Source of the DNA: a virus
Length of the DNA: 36,900 nucleotides
IMG/VR virus record: IMGVR_UViG_3300044612_000246
Location: 1-36,900 of that record
Direction: 5' to 3' (one strand)
The notes below the pieces were generated by a model. That model was not told the origin of the DNA. It ran no database searches and worked only from the letters and a program-made list of their open reading frames with translations. The position numbers and the translations under genes were made by a program. Of the stretch, positions 24,599 through 32,316 are shown piece by piece; positions within the stretch are counted from its first letter, which is position 1; each line of letters begins with the position of its first letter.

Positions 24599-26529
24599 TG
24601 CCTATTCAAGTTTCAATGCCAGACGGCACTACGGCGGTCTTTCCTGACAACACCAAGCCGGAGGTTATTGAGCGCGTCAAGCGCGAGAAGGCCGCGGCTA
24701 TGCAGCGTCGAGAGCAGCCGCAGGAGGCGCCGGGGATGCTGCAGACTGCCATCCGCGCCTTCGGGCAGGGTGTGACCTATGGCGGCTCAGACGAGGCCAC
24801 AGCAGGTATAGAGGCCGCTCTTGGCCGTATGCCGTACTCGCAGAGCCTAGAGGAGCAGCGTCGCGAGCAAGAGGCGATGCGGCGCGCCAATCCGTTGACG
24901 TATGCGGCCGCCGAGTTTGGCGGCGCGATGCTGTCACCGAATCCGCTCGGAAAGGCCGGTGCGGTCACCTCTACTGGCGCTCGACTGGCTCGAGAGGCTG
25001 GCATCAGCGGTGGCATTGGCGCAGTACAAGGCGCGCTCGAGGCCGAACCCGGCAACCGACTGCAGAATGCTGCGCAGATGGGCGCGATATCGTCTGTGGT
25101 CGGCCCCGCTGCCGGCGCTGCGATGGACTTTGCGCGTGGTGCGCGTGGTGTGATGGGGCGAGCCTTTCGCCCAGACGAGCCGCGCGTAGCCTCTCAGGAG
25201 GTGCTCGGCGCGATGCGCGAGGCTGGCGTCACTGGCGACCAACTGCGTCAGCAGATCCTCACCGGGCGACCTGACGAGATTCGCCCGTTCGGCATGATGA
25301 TGGGCCAATCTGGCCAGATGGCCGCGGAGCGCGCGGCGATTGGTGGCGGCAAGGCTGGCGATATCGCTCGAGAGACGTCTCAGAACATCCTGTCTGAGTC
25401 TGGCGCTCGCGTGATGAATGTTGTTAATGAGATGACCGGCGGCAATCGCCAGTTCACGCAAGACATTCTGAAAAAGTTTGAAGAAGCGCGAAACAAGAAT
25501 GCCACAGAACTGTATGGCAAAGCTCGCGCGGTTGGCATTGTGCAGGACGATGACATCGTCAACATCATCGCTGGCGATCCATTGCTGCGCAGCCTATACA
25601 AAAAGGCTCAGGTAAATGCACAGCGTCAGGAAGGCATGAGGCTGCCTGATATTGTCGATAAGGACGGCAACCTAATTCAGAACGCATACCCGTCAGTGGC
25701 TGCGCTTGACTATCTCTTGCGTGCAGTTCGTACCAAGAAAGATCAGGCATTCCGCAACGGCGACGTCAATGCTTCTGGCATCAAGGCTCTGTTCGACCAG
25801 CTCGATAGCAGGGTCAAAGACTTGGTGCCTGAGTATCGCACCGCTCGAGCAAGATTCACTGAGGACTTCGAGCTGATCAAGCTGTCAGAGCTGGGGCAGA
25901 AGTTCATCAATATGTCCGAGTCTGACCGCAAGGTTGCGCTTCGAGCATTAGATCCTGACAAGCTGGAAGTGGTACGAGGCACCGCGCGAGATGCGCTTTA
26001 TAACCGCCTTGCGACGATGGACGACGCCGGCATGGCCCGTATGCTGACCGGCAGCAAGCAAAACAGAGACCTGCTCGATTTCTTGGCTGTTTCTCCTGAA
26101 GCTGCCGCACAGGCTGCACTTCGAATTCGACAAGAGCGACAGCTCCAAGAGTTTGCTCGCAACATTAACCCGAACATCGGCTCGAGAACGGCGCGCACCA
26201 GCGCCGCTGCTGGCGCAGGTGTTGACCAGTTGGCGCGCACGGAGCAGGCCACTGAGTTCGTGATGGGCAATAATGCGTCACGCTTTATGACGCTGCTGAA
26301 CCTTGCAGGCGGTCGCTTGCGTGGCCTAACGCCAAACGTGCGCGAGGATATGGCTCGGATGCTGACGACCATTCCGCCGCAAGATCAGTTGCGCATCCTT
26401 GAGCGTCTTGACCTTGAAGACCAGCGTCTGCTGCGTGAGGCAGTGGAGCGATCCAACAAGAGAACGAAGAGCGTGCAACGTGGCGCGCGCATACCTGGCC
26501 TATTGTCTGCTGAGGAGCAGGAGCAATAA
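24598..26529 (+). CDS. Large internal/ejection protein
   Basis: The 643-aa protein overlaps the previous stop (TGATG). It opens with a short beta motif VSMPDGTTAVFPDNTKPE, then Gly/Ala-rich hydrophobic stretches (about 110-185) that could insert into membranes, and a long helical body with leucine heptads. The composition resembles podoviral injected proteins that build a channel through the envelope. No lytic transglycosylase motif could be found. Confidence 0.75.
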   Translation: MPIQVSMPDGTTAVFPDNTKPEVIERVKREKAAAMQRREQPQEAPGMLQTAIRAFGQGVTYGGSDEATAGIEAALGRMPYSQSLEEQRREQEAMRRANPLTYAAAEFGGAMLSPNPLGKAGAVTSTGARLAREAGISGGIGAVQGALEAEPGNRLQNAAQMGAISSVVGPAAGAAMDFARGARGVMGRAFRPDEPRVASQEVLGAMREAGVTGDQLRQQILTGRPDEIRPFGMMMGQSGQMAAERAAIGGGKAGDIARETSQNILSESGARVMNVVNEMTGGNRQFTQDILKKFEEARNKNATELYGKARAVGIVQDDDIVNIIAGDPLLRSLYKKAQVNAQRQEGMRLPDIVDKDGNLIQNAYPSVAALDYLLRAVRTKKDQAFRNGDVNASGIKALFDQLDSRVKDLVPEYRTARARFTEDFELIKLSELGQKFINMSESDRKVALRALDPDKLEVVRGTARDALYNRLATMDDAGMARMLTGSKQNRDLLDFLAVSPEAAAQAALRIRQERQLQEFARNINPNIGSRTARTSAAAGAGVDQLARTEQATEFVMGNNASRFMTLLNLAGGRLRGLTPNVREDMARMLTTIPPQDQLRILERLDLEDQRLLREAVERSNKRTKSVQRGARIPGLLSAEEQEQ

Positions 26530-26531
26530 CG

Positions 26532-26687
26532 ATGGACATCTTCGAGATCTTCACCCGTGCATGGCCGATCATCCTTGCGATCATCACGCTGATTATCGTG
26601 CTCTCGAAGCTCGACCTGCGCGTGGCGGTGCTTGAGGACAAGATCAAGACGATCTTTGACCTGATCAACAAGGGCAACAAGTCATGA
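26532..26687 (+). CDS. Small one-TM protein of lysis cassette (51 aa)
   Basis: ATG 26532 to TGA 26685-26687. MDIFEIFTRAWPIILAIITL opens with a membrane segment at about residues 10-25, followed by a charged helix (LDLRVAVLEDKIKTIFDLIN). The stop overlaps the holin start (ATGA). Position and topology suit an antiholin, pinholin or holin partner. Confidence 0.75.
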   Translation: MDIFEIFTRAWPIILAIITLIIVLSKLDLRVAVLEDKIKTIFDLINKGNKS

Positions 26688-27151
26688 TGGAAACCCTGCT
26701 CGGCGGTGTCTTTGGTGGCATCCTGCGCTTGGCGCCAGAGGCTCTCAAGTTCTTTGATTCCAAGAACGAACGCTCGCATGAGCTTCGGATGCTGGAAGCA
26801 GAGATGAAGTTTGCGCAGGTGCGTGGCGAGATTGCCATGCGCCAGACTGAGGCGCAGATGACGATGGCCGAGGTGGATGCGATCGGTGAGGCATTCAAGG
26901 AGCAGTCCGCCACGGCGCAATCCGCGGGTAAAGTCGTCGCCGGAATCTCTGCACTGGTGCGCCCATTTGTGACCTACCTCTTTGTGATCGCCTATGCCGC
27001 GGTCAAGGTGGCAGGCTTTGTGATCGCGCTCGAGCAGGGCGGTGACTGGAAGCAGGTGCTCACCACAATGTGGGGCGTCGATGACATGGCCGTGCTGAAT
27101 ATGATCCTCAGCTTCTGGTTCGTCGGGCGCGTCTATGAGCGAGTACGATAA
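26684..27151 (+). CDS. Holin, 3TM (GTA-type)
   Basis: The 155-aa protein has hydrophobic segments at about residues 5-24, 95-116 and 130-148, separated by a long charged amphipathic helix (residues 25-80). This is the layout of the GTA_holin_3TM family, which makes inner-membrane lesions and times lysis. It overlaps the endolysin by 17 bp. Confidence 0.85.
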   Translation: MMETLLGGVFGGILRLAPEALKFFDSKNERSHELRMLEAEMKFAQVRGEIAMRQTEAQMTMAEVDAIGEAFKEQSATAQSAGKVVAGISALVRPFVTYLFVIAYAAVKVAGFVIALEQGGDWKQVLTTMWGVDDMAVLNMILSFWFVGRVYERVR

Positions 27152-27593
27152 GGCGCTGGCGATCGCCGCCGACCTATGCCGACACTTTGAGGGGTTCCGC
27201 AGCAAGCCGTATATCTGCCCTGCAGGCTATCCCACGATAGGCTACGGCACGGTCTACAAGCCTGACGGCCACAAGGTCACGATGGATGACCCGCCCATCA
27301 GCAAAGAGTTGGCCAACGAGTGGTTATTGTCCGAGCTGCGGACAAACTACGGCGCCGGTGTGTTGAGAACCTCGCCCAACCTCATAAACCACCCGAACAC
27401 TTTGGCAGTGGCCATTGATTTTGCTTACAATCTCGGTGTCTCACGCTACAGGGCAAGTACATTGCGCAAGCGACTTGAGGCCGAAGATTGGGATGGAGCA
27501 AAGATTCAGCTCATGCGCTGGACAAAGGCTGGTGGCAAGGTGCTGCCGGGCTTAGTGCGACGTCGTCAAGCGGAGGCTCAGTTACTGCCATGA
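27135..27593 (+). CDS. Endolysin, GH24 lysozyme
   Basis: The 152-aa lysozyme cleaves the MurNAc-GlcNAc bond of peptidoglycan. The catalytic triad pattern E-8aa-D/C-5aa-T is present as Glu19, Cys28 and Thr34 in HFEGFRSKPYICPAGYPTIG, so it is the Cys variant. A C-terminal GLVRRRQAEAQL block is typical of the family. There is no signal peptide or SAR segment, so it needs the upstream holin to reach the wall. Confidence 0.95.
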   Translation: MSEYDKALAIAADLCRHFEGFRSKPYICPAGYPTIGYGTVYKPDGHKVTMDDPPISKELANEWLLSELRTNYGAGVLRTSPNLINHPNTLAVAIDFAYNLGVSRYRASTLRKRLEAEDWDGAKIQLMRWTKAGGKVLPGLVRRRQAEAQLLP

Positions 27594-27895
27594 AAAGTCC
27601 GCGTACAGATGGAGTCCCGTCCCAGTTCCAGCTTGCCGGCCACACCATCAAGGTGGTGGTCGTTCCACCGCGTAAGTGGAAGCACGGCAAGAATTGCGTC
27701 GGTATCTGGTTGCCGGGCGACTACCGCATCGAAATCGTATCAACCTGCAGAGGATCAAATCGTCAGCAAGTGTTTTGCCATGAGGCGATACACGCGCTGC
27801 TGGAGATCGCTGGTCTGGATGACCTCAATAGCGATGAGTCCAAGGTGGATCTCTTGGGCCACTTGCTCCAGCAGATGCTGACCACCATGGAATGA
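27590..27895 (+). CDS. Putative HExxH zinc metallopeptidase-like protein
   Basis: ATG 27590 overlaps the endolysin stop (101 aa). Residues 64-68 are HEAIH, in the context VFCHEAIHALLEIAGLDD, followed by a KVDLLGHLLQQML helix. This matches the zinc-binding helix of small metallopeptidases found in phages. A third ligand may be Asp/Glu in the SDESKVD segment. Its target is unknown. It could act on the wall or a host protein late in infection. Confidence 0.7.
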   Translation: MKSPRTDGVPSQFQLAGHTIKVVVVPPRKWKHGKNCVGIWLPGDYRIEIVSTCRGSNRQQVFCHEAIHALLEIAGLDDLNSDESKVDLLGHLLQQMLTTME

Positions 27896-28635
27896 AACGC
27901 CACCTCATTATCCCTGACGCACAGATCAAGCCCGGCTCACCGACTGACCACATCAAGTGGTGCGGGGAGGCGATCCTAGACTACAAGCCAGATGTCATCG
28001 TCTGTCTCGGGGATTGGTGGGATCTGCCCTCTCTCAATTCTCATGCGCCAGCCGGTAGCGAGGAGCTAGAGGGTCGCCGGTACCATGAAGATATAAAGGT
28101 TGGGAACGAATCCTTTAATAAGCTCAATTCTTATTTAAGGAAGTCACGCAGCAAGACGTGGCAGCCGCGCAAGGTGTTTCTTGAGGGCAACCATGAGAAC
28201 CGCGCGAACCGCATCGCCAAGAACGACCCAAAATGGAAGGGCATCATCGGCTCGCACAACTGCGAGACGCTCGACTGGGAGCGACATAAGTTTCTTAAAA
28301 TCTGCGAAATTGACGGGATCAAGTATTGTCACTACTTCCCGAACCCGTTCTCTGGCAAGCCCATCGGAGGCACCATCGTCAATCGCTTGAACTCGATTGG
28401 CGCGTCATTTGTGCAGGGCCACCAGCAGGGCTTCTTGTACGCCTCGAAGCAGTACCCTGACCACGTCAAGCATGGCCTAGTCGCCGGGCGCTTCTACCTC
28501 GAGCATGAGGGCTACCGGCCGGACGATGTGCAGACCAACGAGTGGTCAGGCATCGTGATCCTTAACGGCGTCAAGCGGGGTGACTATGACTTGATGCCCC
28601 TTCGCATGGACTACCTGCGACGCAAATACGGCTGA
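27892..28635 (+). CDS. Calcineurin-like metallophosphoesterase
   Basis: The 247-aa protein has the dimetal motifs in order: D9-A-Q11 (the phage-type variant of DxH), GDWWD at 40-44, GNHE at 99-102 and a late QGHQQG in place of GHxH. These suggest a phosphoesterase or nuclease with a modified metal site. It is the last gene of the rightward late block. Its 3' end overlaps the 3' end of the convergent minus-strand gene by 90 bp. Confidence 0.85.
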   Translation: MKRHLIIPDAQIKPGSPTDHIKWCGEAILDYKPDVIVCLGDWWDLPSLNSHAPAGSEELEGRRYHEDIKVGNESFNKLNSYLRKSRSKTWQPRKVFLEGNHENRANRIAKNDPKWKGIIGSHNCETLDWERHKFLKICEIDGIKYCHYFPNPFSGKPIGGTIVNRLNSIGASFVQGHQQGFLYASKQYPDHVKHGLVAGRFYLEHEGYRPDDVQTNEWSGIVILNGVKRGDYDLMPLRMDYLRRKYG

Positions 28636-28842
28636 CTTTAGGCGCTCAATCTCGGCGCGCAGCTTCATCTCGGTCTCGACCGCATCCGTCAATTTAATGA
28701 CGAGGTCTTTGGTGCGCTGCCGCTCCACCGATAGGCAGTGCTCCAGCTCGCTCACGATCTCTCGCAACTGACTGGTCGATAGCGATCGCGCCAGCATCTC
28801 ACGGCGCCAAGATCCGCCTTCGCTCTCTGTGTCAATGTTCAT
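28546..28842 (-). CDS. Coiled-coil early protein (last gene of leftward operon)
   Basis: ATG 28842 gives 98 aa; a TTG at 28935 could extend it. The middle is a strong coiled coil (LREIVSELEHCLSVERQRTK onward to AEIERLK). The last 30 residues are encoded antisense to the metallophosphoesterase. I do not recognise a family. The tail-to-tail overlap implies that both transcripts can meet here, with no terminator visible between them. Confidence 0.6.
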   Translation of the reverse strand: MNIDTESEGGSWRREMLARSLSTSQLREIVSELEHCLSVERQRTKDLVIKLTDAVETEMKLRAEIERLKSAVFASQVVHAKGHQVIVTPLDAVKDHDA

Positions 28843-28910
28843 AAGTATCCGGCTATCGCGTCGGGGCCGGCGCTCCGAGTAGCGTACACGCGCGATTCGT
28901 GCTCTAGGTT

Positions 28911-29366
28911 CTACTCCTCTTCTGACCTGCGCCAAGTGCCTTCATTGATCTGCCGCGCTACCTTCAGCGCGTCAGTGAAGAGCGCCTGATTCCAGATCGC
29001 GATCACCTGCTCTCTGGTTATCTCAGGCTTGGCACTATCAGTCTCGCCAAGATCAATAATATCTTCGCACACCTGCGCACCCTTGGTACAGAACCACGCG
29101 GCCTTGCGCAGATCTTGCTCTCGAGAGTTGCCGCCCTTGCGGCCAGCTCGCGAGAGGTACTTGATCGCAGAGCCGACGCAGTAGCTCACCGCACCATCAT
29201 CGCCGAGCACTGCCTGTATGTAGTCAATCGCCTCGATTGGCTCGCCGTTGGGCAGCGTGAGCTGGTAGTGCTGCGGATGGTTGACCACATCTTCGTCGGC
29301 ATCACCGCGCAGCATCGCATCGATGTCGTCTTGCGTCGCGTCGATCATGTCGCTGAGTCTGCTCAT
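28911..29366 (-). CDS. DUF3310 protein
   Basis: The 151-aa protein contains the full DUF3310 signature: VNHPQHY near residue 30, EAIDYIQAVL, then GSAIKYLSRAGRKGG and DLRKAAWF. The family is common in early regions of phages and is sometimes called a nucleotide kinase-like domain; function is not settled. It starts in a TAATG with the micro-protein upstream. Confidence 0.88.
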   Translation of the reverse strand: MSRLSDMIDATQDDIDAMLRGDADEDVVNHPQHYQLTLPNGEPIEAIDYIQAVLGDDGAVSYCVGSAIKYLSRAGRKGGNSREQDLRKAAWFCTKGAQVCEDIIDLGETDSAKPEITREQVIAIWNQALFTDALKVARQINEGTWRRSEEE

Positions 29367-29503
29367 TACAGCACCAGCATCGCGGTCTTGATCGCGACTC
29401 CTATGATTAGGCCGCCAATAGCAGCGCCAACGAGCGCCATGCCCATAACAAATAGCATGGCGCCAGCAATCAATAAAGTATCGTTCCAGTCGAACTTTTT
29501 CAT
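29366..29503 (-). CDS. Micro-protein with one or two TM segments (45 aa)
   Basis: ATG at 29503-29501 overlaps the nuclease stop (ATGA) and TAA overlaps the DUF3310 start. MKKFDWNDTLLIAGAMLFVM is followed by an Ala/Gly/Ile-rich segment to residue 38. It is an early membrane peptide of unknown function. Possible roles include superinfection exclusion or membrane anchoring. Confidence 0.7.
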   Translation of the reverse strand: MKKFDWNDTLLIAGAMLFVMGMALVGAAIGGLIIGVAIKTAMLVL

Positions 29504-30207
29504 GCCGCCCTCTTCTTGAGTTTCTCGTTCAGGTCATACAGCGAACGCAGGTTGATGAACGCCGGCCAGGCATCATCGTCGAGCGACGGGTAGAAGTGGT
29601 GGCCGAAGTCACCATTCTCTTTGCTGAAGCGCAGCAAGTGATAACCGCCATCGATCTTGGTGCCGGTGCACTCCTCATAAGCCTTCGCATAGGCCACCAA
29701 CTGGATCAGGTACTCAGGGTACACGCCGCCCGATGTCTTAAAGTCACCGAGCACGATCTTGCCGTTGAGCCTGCCGATGAAGTCCAGCGTGCCACCGTAG
29801 CGGTACGTCTCCGACAGCACCGGCACCTCGCAGTCTATGATCTCGAGCTGCGTGCCCTTGCACCAGAACTCAAAGGCAGAGTAGGCGCTGACCACCTGCG
29901 CGCGAAACGCAGCCGGGTCTCGCGTCTCTGCCTTCTCCATCGTCTTCTCGAGGTGCTGGTGCGGATCACCGCCCTTGACGAATACCTCGCACATCTCATG
30001 CACGCAGGTGCCAATCGCAAGCGCATCGTTGGCATCGTACAAACCGGCCGGGGCTTCCATGCCCTGCCCCTCCAGCACGCCGTGTGCGCGGCCAGTCTTA
30101 TACGCCCAGTTGATCAATGCACCGGGGTCTTTGATCTTTAGGATTGTGGTGACAGACGGCACTTTCGTGCCGTCCGCCAGTTTATAACCGCCCTTCTGAG
30201 TAGCCAT
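29500..30207 (-). CDS. RecB/Cas4-like PD-(D/E)XK exonuclease
   Basis: The 235-aa protein has His70 in GTCVHEM, Asp142 in GGTLDFIG, Asp155-Phe-Lys157 in VLGDFKTSG and Gln169...Tyr173 (QLVAY). This is the set of residues in RecB/AddB/Cas4-type nucleases. It likely degrades one strand of linear DNA for recombination or host DNA turnover. The SSB-like protein next to it is the natural partner. ATG 30207 overlaps the SSB-like stop. Confidence 0.88.
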   Translation of the reverse strand: MATQKGGYKLADGTKVPSVTTILKIKDPGALINWAYKTGRAHGVLEGQGMEAPAGLYDANDALAIGTCVHEMCEVFVKGGDPHQHLEKTMEKAETRDPAAFRAQVVSAYSAFEFWCKGTQLEIIDCEVPVLSETYRYGGTLDFIGRLNGKIVLGDFKTSGGVYPEYLIQLVAYAKAYEECTGTKIDGGYHLLRFSKENGDFGHHFYPSLDDDAWPAFINLRSLYDLNEKLKKRAA

Positions 30208-30857
30208 TAAAACGCGATCTCATCGTCGGTGAACTCCTGATTGACAGGAGCCGCGGCAGGCTTTGCTGCAGCAGGCGCTGCCTTCGGCAACACCGGCGCA
30301 TCTACCACACGATTGGCGATCTTGTCCTGCACCCATGCCGGCAATTTGTCAAACGCCACCGGATCTGGCTCGTCGATGCTGTAGGTCAGCGCCTCGCCCT
30401 CCAGCGTCGGCGCCGGCATACCCTTCGGCAGCGGCATGATGCTGGTGAGGTTGGCGTAAGTCTTATCACCCTTAACGCTGTGCGTTACGTTGATGAACGC
30501 AGGCTTGCCGAGCACGTTGACCAGATCGAACTTCTTCAGCTCTTCTGGGGTAAAGGCACGACCGCGCCACGATTGCAGCAACTGCCGCAGCGTCGCCTTC
30601 TCATTGAGGCTCAGGCCAACCGTGCGGCTGATGACCGCCGGCAGGCTCTTAGCCTCGCCATCCTTGGTGATCTCGACGCGCTCGCTCGGGATCTGGAAGC
30701 GCAGCATGAGCGTGCGCTTCGGGGCGTATTGACCGCCCGGTGAGGCCTGCACGCCAAGGTCTACGACCATGTCGCACACGGCTGCATAGGCGCCTGCCTC
30801 GAGCGGCTTGCGCTCGGGGTAGTTGCCACCACTTGATGCTGATACATAAATTGCCAT
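30207..30857 (-). CDS. SSB-like single-stranded DNA-binding protein
   Basis: The 216-aa protein has an N-terminal beta-rich domain (about 20-150) consistent with an OB fold, an Ala/Pro linker (about 185-205), and an acidic-aromatic tip FTDDEIAF at 209-216. The tip mimics the DDDIPF end of bacterial SSB that recruits partner proteins. Upstream AAGGAG is well placed. Pairing with the exonuclease suggests replication or recombination work. Confidence 0.8.
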   Translation of the reverse strand: MAIYVSASSGGNYPERKPLEAGAYAAVCDMVVDLGVQASPGGQYAPKRTLMLRFQIPSERVEITKDGEAKSLPAVISRTVGLSLNEKATLRQLLQSWRGRAFTPEELKKFDLVNVLGKPAFINVTHSVKGDKTYANLTSIMPLPKGMPAPTLEGEALTYSIDEPDPVAFDKLPAWVQDKIANRVVDAPVLPKAAPAAAKPAAAPVNQEFTDDEIAF

Positions 30858-30882
30858 TGTCTTAAACTCCTTCAGTTACGGT

Positions 30883-30996
30883 TCACCAGTAATCGACGCC
30901 GCTCCTTTTGCTGCGCCAGTTTGGCGGGGGAACCTGCCGCCATTCCAATTGTGCATCTCGGCGCAGTTTGCGCACAAGATCAAATATCCATTTCAC
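30883..30996 (-). CDS. Micro-protein, basic (37 aa)
   Basis: GTG at 30996-30994 overlaps the upstream TGA (GTGA), giving VKWIFDLVRKLRRDAQLEWR, then QVPPPNWRSKRSGVDYW and TGA at 30885-30883. It fills the gap before the SSB-like gene and continues the coupled-start pattern of the operon. Function is unknown, and it could be a chance frame. Confidence 0.5.
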   Translation of the reverse strand: MKWIFDLVRKLRRDAQLEWRQVPPPNWRSKRSGVDYW

Positions 30997-31556
30997 GACT
31001 GCAGCTCATCCTCTGCCGAGAACCACGTTGATTGGCGGCGCAGGAATGTCGGCCAGCTCGCATCCTTGTTGCAGAACGAACGATCTTCGATCAGCACATG
31101 GTTGGTCGGCTGCGCCGTGAATCGATCATTCTCCAACTGCAACACATAGAACTCTTTGCTTTGCTCCGGCTCCGCGCTGAACGCATCACCGATAGGCGCA
31201 ATCGTGAAGAGGTACATGCCGCGGTGCTCGGCGCGACTCTGTAGCCGCACCCGCGCATTCATGCTGGCAAGGAATGGATACTCGAGCACGCTGAACTGGT
31301 AGCCGTAGCAATCCCATGTCTGCGCGTCTGCCGGCGTCCACGGCTCGTCTGCCTCTTTGCTGGCCGCGAGCTGGTGCAGGCCGACGTTGCGGTACACCGC
31401 GCCAGATTCCAGCATGACGTGACAGCCGAGCGCGCGGCCGGGGAATGACGTGAGGCCGAACCACACGGCGCGCAGCCAATCGTGTTCGCCGCAGGCATTG
31501 GGTTGCACCCAGACATATTTGTGGGCCGGCAACGGGCCAGAGTGTGTGTACATCAT
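30993..31556 (-). CDS. Early hypothetical protein
   Basis: ATG 31556 (ATGA with the upstream micro-protein stop) gives 187 aa. The N-terminus (YTHSGPLPAHKYVWVQPNAC) and middle are rich in Trp, His and Tyr and predicted mixed alpha/beta. No family is recognised and no catalytic motif is evident. It lies between micro-proteins in the early operon, so host takeover is a possible role. Confidence 0.75.
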   Translation of the reverse strand: MMYTHSGPLPAHKYVWVQPNACGEHDWLRAVWFGLTSFPGRALGCHVMLESGAVYRNVGLHQLAASKEADEPWTPADAQTWDCYGYQFSVLEYPFLASMNARVRLQSRAEHRGMYLFTIAPIGDAFSAEPEQSKEFYVLQLENDRFTAQPTNHVLIEDRSFCNKDASWPTFLRRQSTWFSAEDELQS

Positions 31557-31663
31557 CGCTCGAAGATCGCCACGGCAATCGCGAGCACTGCGAACACGAT
31601 GCAGACCTTGATGAGCGTGATCGCGTGCGGCATCTCTGCCGGGGTCAGCGTAAGGATGTCCAT
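31553..31663 (-). CDS. Micro-protein with one TM (36 aa)
   Basis: ATG 31663 to TGA 31553. MDILTLTPAEMPHAITLIKV is followed by a hydrophobic CIVFAVLAIAVAIF and a final ER. Both ends overlap neighbours (TAATG and ATGA). It is a single-pass membrane peptide of the early operon with unknown role. Confidence 0.65.
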   Translation of the reverse strand: MDILTLTPAEMPHAITLIKVCIVFAVLAIAVAIFER

Positions 31664-31863
31664 TAAACCTCCACCTTCTGGCGATATTGTTTGTACAGCG
31701 CCTCAGCTTCATCGCGCAGGCCGATGTTGCCGAGCTGGTTGATCATCATGCGAATCTGTAGCGCGCTGTCCCAGCCGGCCTTCCAAGCGCGGTAATCGTC
31801 GCTATATTCGCTGTGCCAGTCATGGGTCTTGAGCTTCTGCTCGAGGTCTTGCAGGGTGGTCAT
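31663..31863 (-). CDS. Small early protein (66 aa)
   Basis: ATG 31863 follows GGAG by about 9 nt. ATG 31878 is an alternative with no ribosome site. It has a helical charged sequence with an aromatic centre (WHSEYSDDYRAWKAGWDSAL). I do not recognise it. It ends inside the next start (TAATG). Confidence 0.65.
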   Translation of the reverse strand: MTTLQDLEQKLKTHDWHSEYSDDYRAWKAGWDSALQIRMMINQLGNIGLRDEAEALYKQYRQKVEV

Positions 31864-31888
31864 GGCTGTCTGCTCCATGAGGGGCGGC

Positions 31889-32176
31889 TTACGCCGCCAC
31901 CTCGTAAATGCCGATGACTTCGGTTTTGCTGTCATAAGCGTATTGTTGCTTTGCAGCATTACGAGCAGCGCGCTCTGAGGTGTGATATGTCACAGCAAAT
32001 CCGCGATCTTTAATCCAACGAGCGTCAACGCCCGAACCGCTTTTCTCGCCAGATGATGAGAATTTGTCGTACACCGACTTTGCTCTGTCGGACTTACGCA
32101 CGACAGCGTGGGTGTAATCGCTTTTCGTGGTGCGGGTAAACTCACCAAACGGGGTCGCTACCTTAATCGTTTTCAT
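31889..32176 (-). CDS. First gene of leftward early operon
   Basis: The 95-aa protein starts at ATG 32176 behind a strong AAGGAG. It contains beta-prone FGEFTRTTKSDYTHAVVRKS and a helical SERAARNAAKQQYAY. I know no family. As the first product of the leftward promoter it probably acts very early, for example on host functions. Confidence 0.75.
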   Translation of the reverse strand: MKTIKVATPFGEFTRTTKSDYTHAVVRKSDRAKSVYDKFSSSGEKSGSGVDARWIKDRGFAVTYHTSERAARNAAKQQYAYDSKTEVIGIYEVAA

Positions 32177-32226
32177 GTCAGCTCCTTCTATCGCTTCTGG
32201 CCAAGCACCGCGCCGGCCATGTGTGA

Positions 32227-32255
32227 ATCCTAGACAGTCTGAAAAAACAATACAA
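32227..32255 (-). promoter_or_regulatory. Candidate leftward early promoter
   Basis: On the minus strand TTGTAT (32255-32250) and TAGGAT (32232-32227) are 17 bp apart, with the start of transcription expected about 45 bp before ATG 32176. The hexamers are only moderate matches to sigma70 (3/6 and 4/6). Operator 1 overlaps the -35, so a bound regulator would block it. Confidence 0.5.
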
Positions 32256-32267
32256 GCACTTTTTGTG
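32251..32267. promoter_or_regulatory. Operator 1 (TACAA-N7-TTGTG)
   Basis: The 17-bp site TACAAGCACTTTTTGTG contains ACAA-N7-TTGT inverted arms. Identical outer bases occur in operator 2 at 32296-32312, 45 bp away. It overlaps the -35 of the leftward promoter and is a likely binding site of the adjacent Cro-like regulator. Confidence 0.55.
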
Positions 32268-32279
32268 TAAATAATCCGC

Positions 32280-32308
32280 TTGACGGCATATTGACTACAA
32301 ACTAGGCT
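32280..32308 (+). promoter_or_regulatory. Candidate rightward early promoter
   Basis: TTGACG (32280-32285) is a 5/6 -35, with a 17-bp spacer to TAGGCT (32303-32308). The -10 is covered by operator 2. Initiation would fall at or just before the regulator start codon at 32317, giving a leaderless or very short leader, which fits the lack of a ribosome site there. Confidence 0.5.
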
Positions 32309-32312
32309 TGTG
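32296..32312. promoter_or_regulatory. Operator 2 (TACAA-N7-TTGTG)
   Basis: The 17-bp site TACAAACTAGGCTTGTG has the same TACAA and TTGTG ends and the same 7-bp spacing as operator 1. It overlaps the rightward -10 and ends 5 bp before the regulator ATG, as expected for autorepression. Confidence 0.55.
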
Positions 32313-32316
32313 GGTT

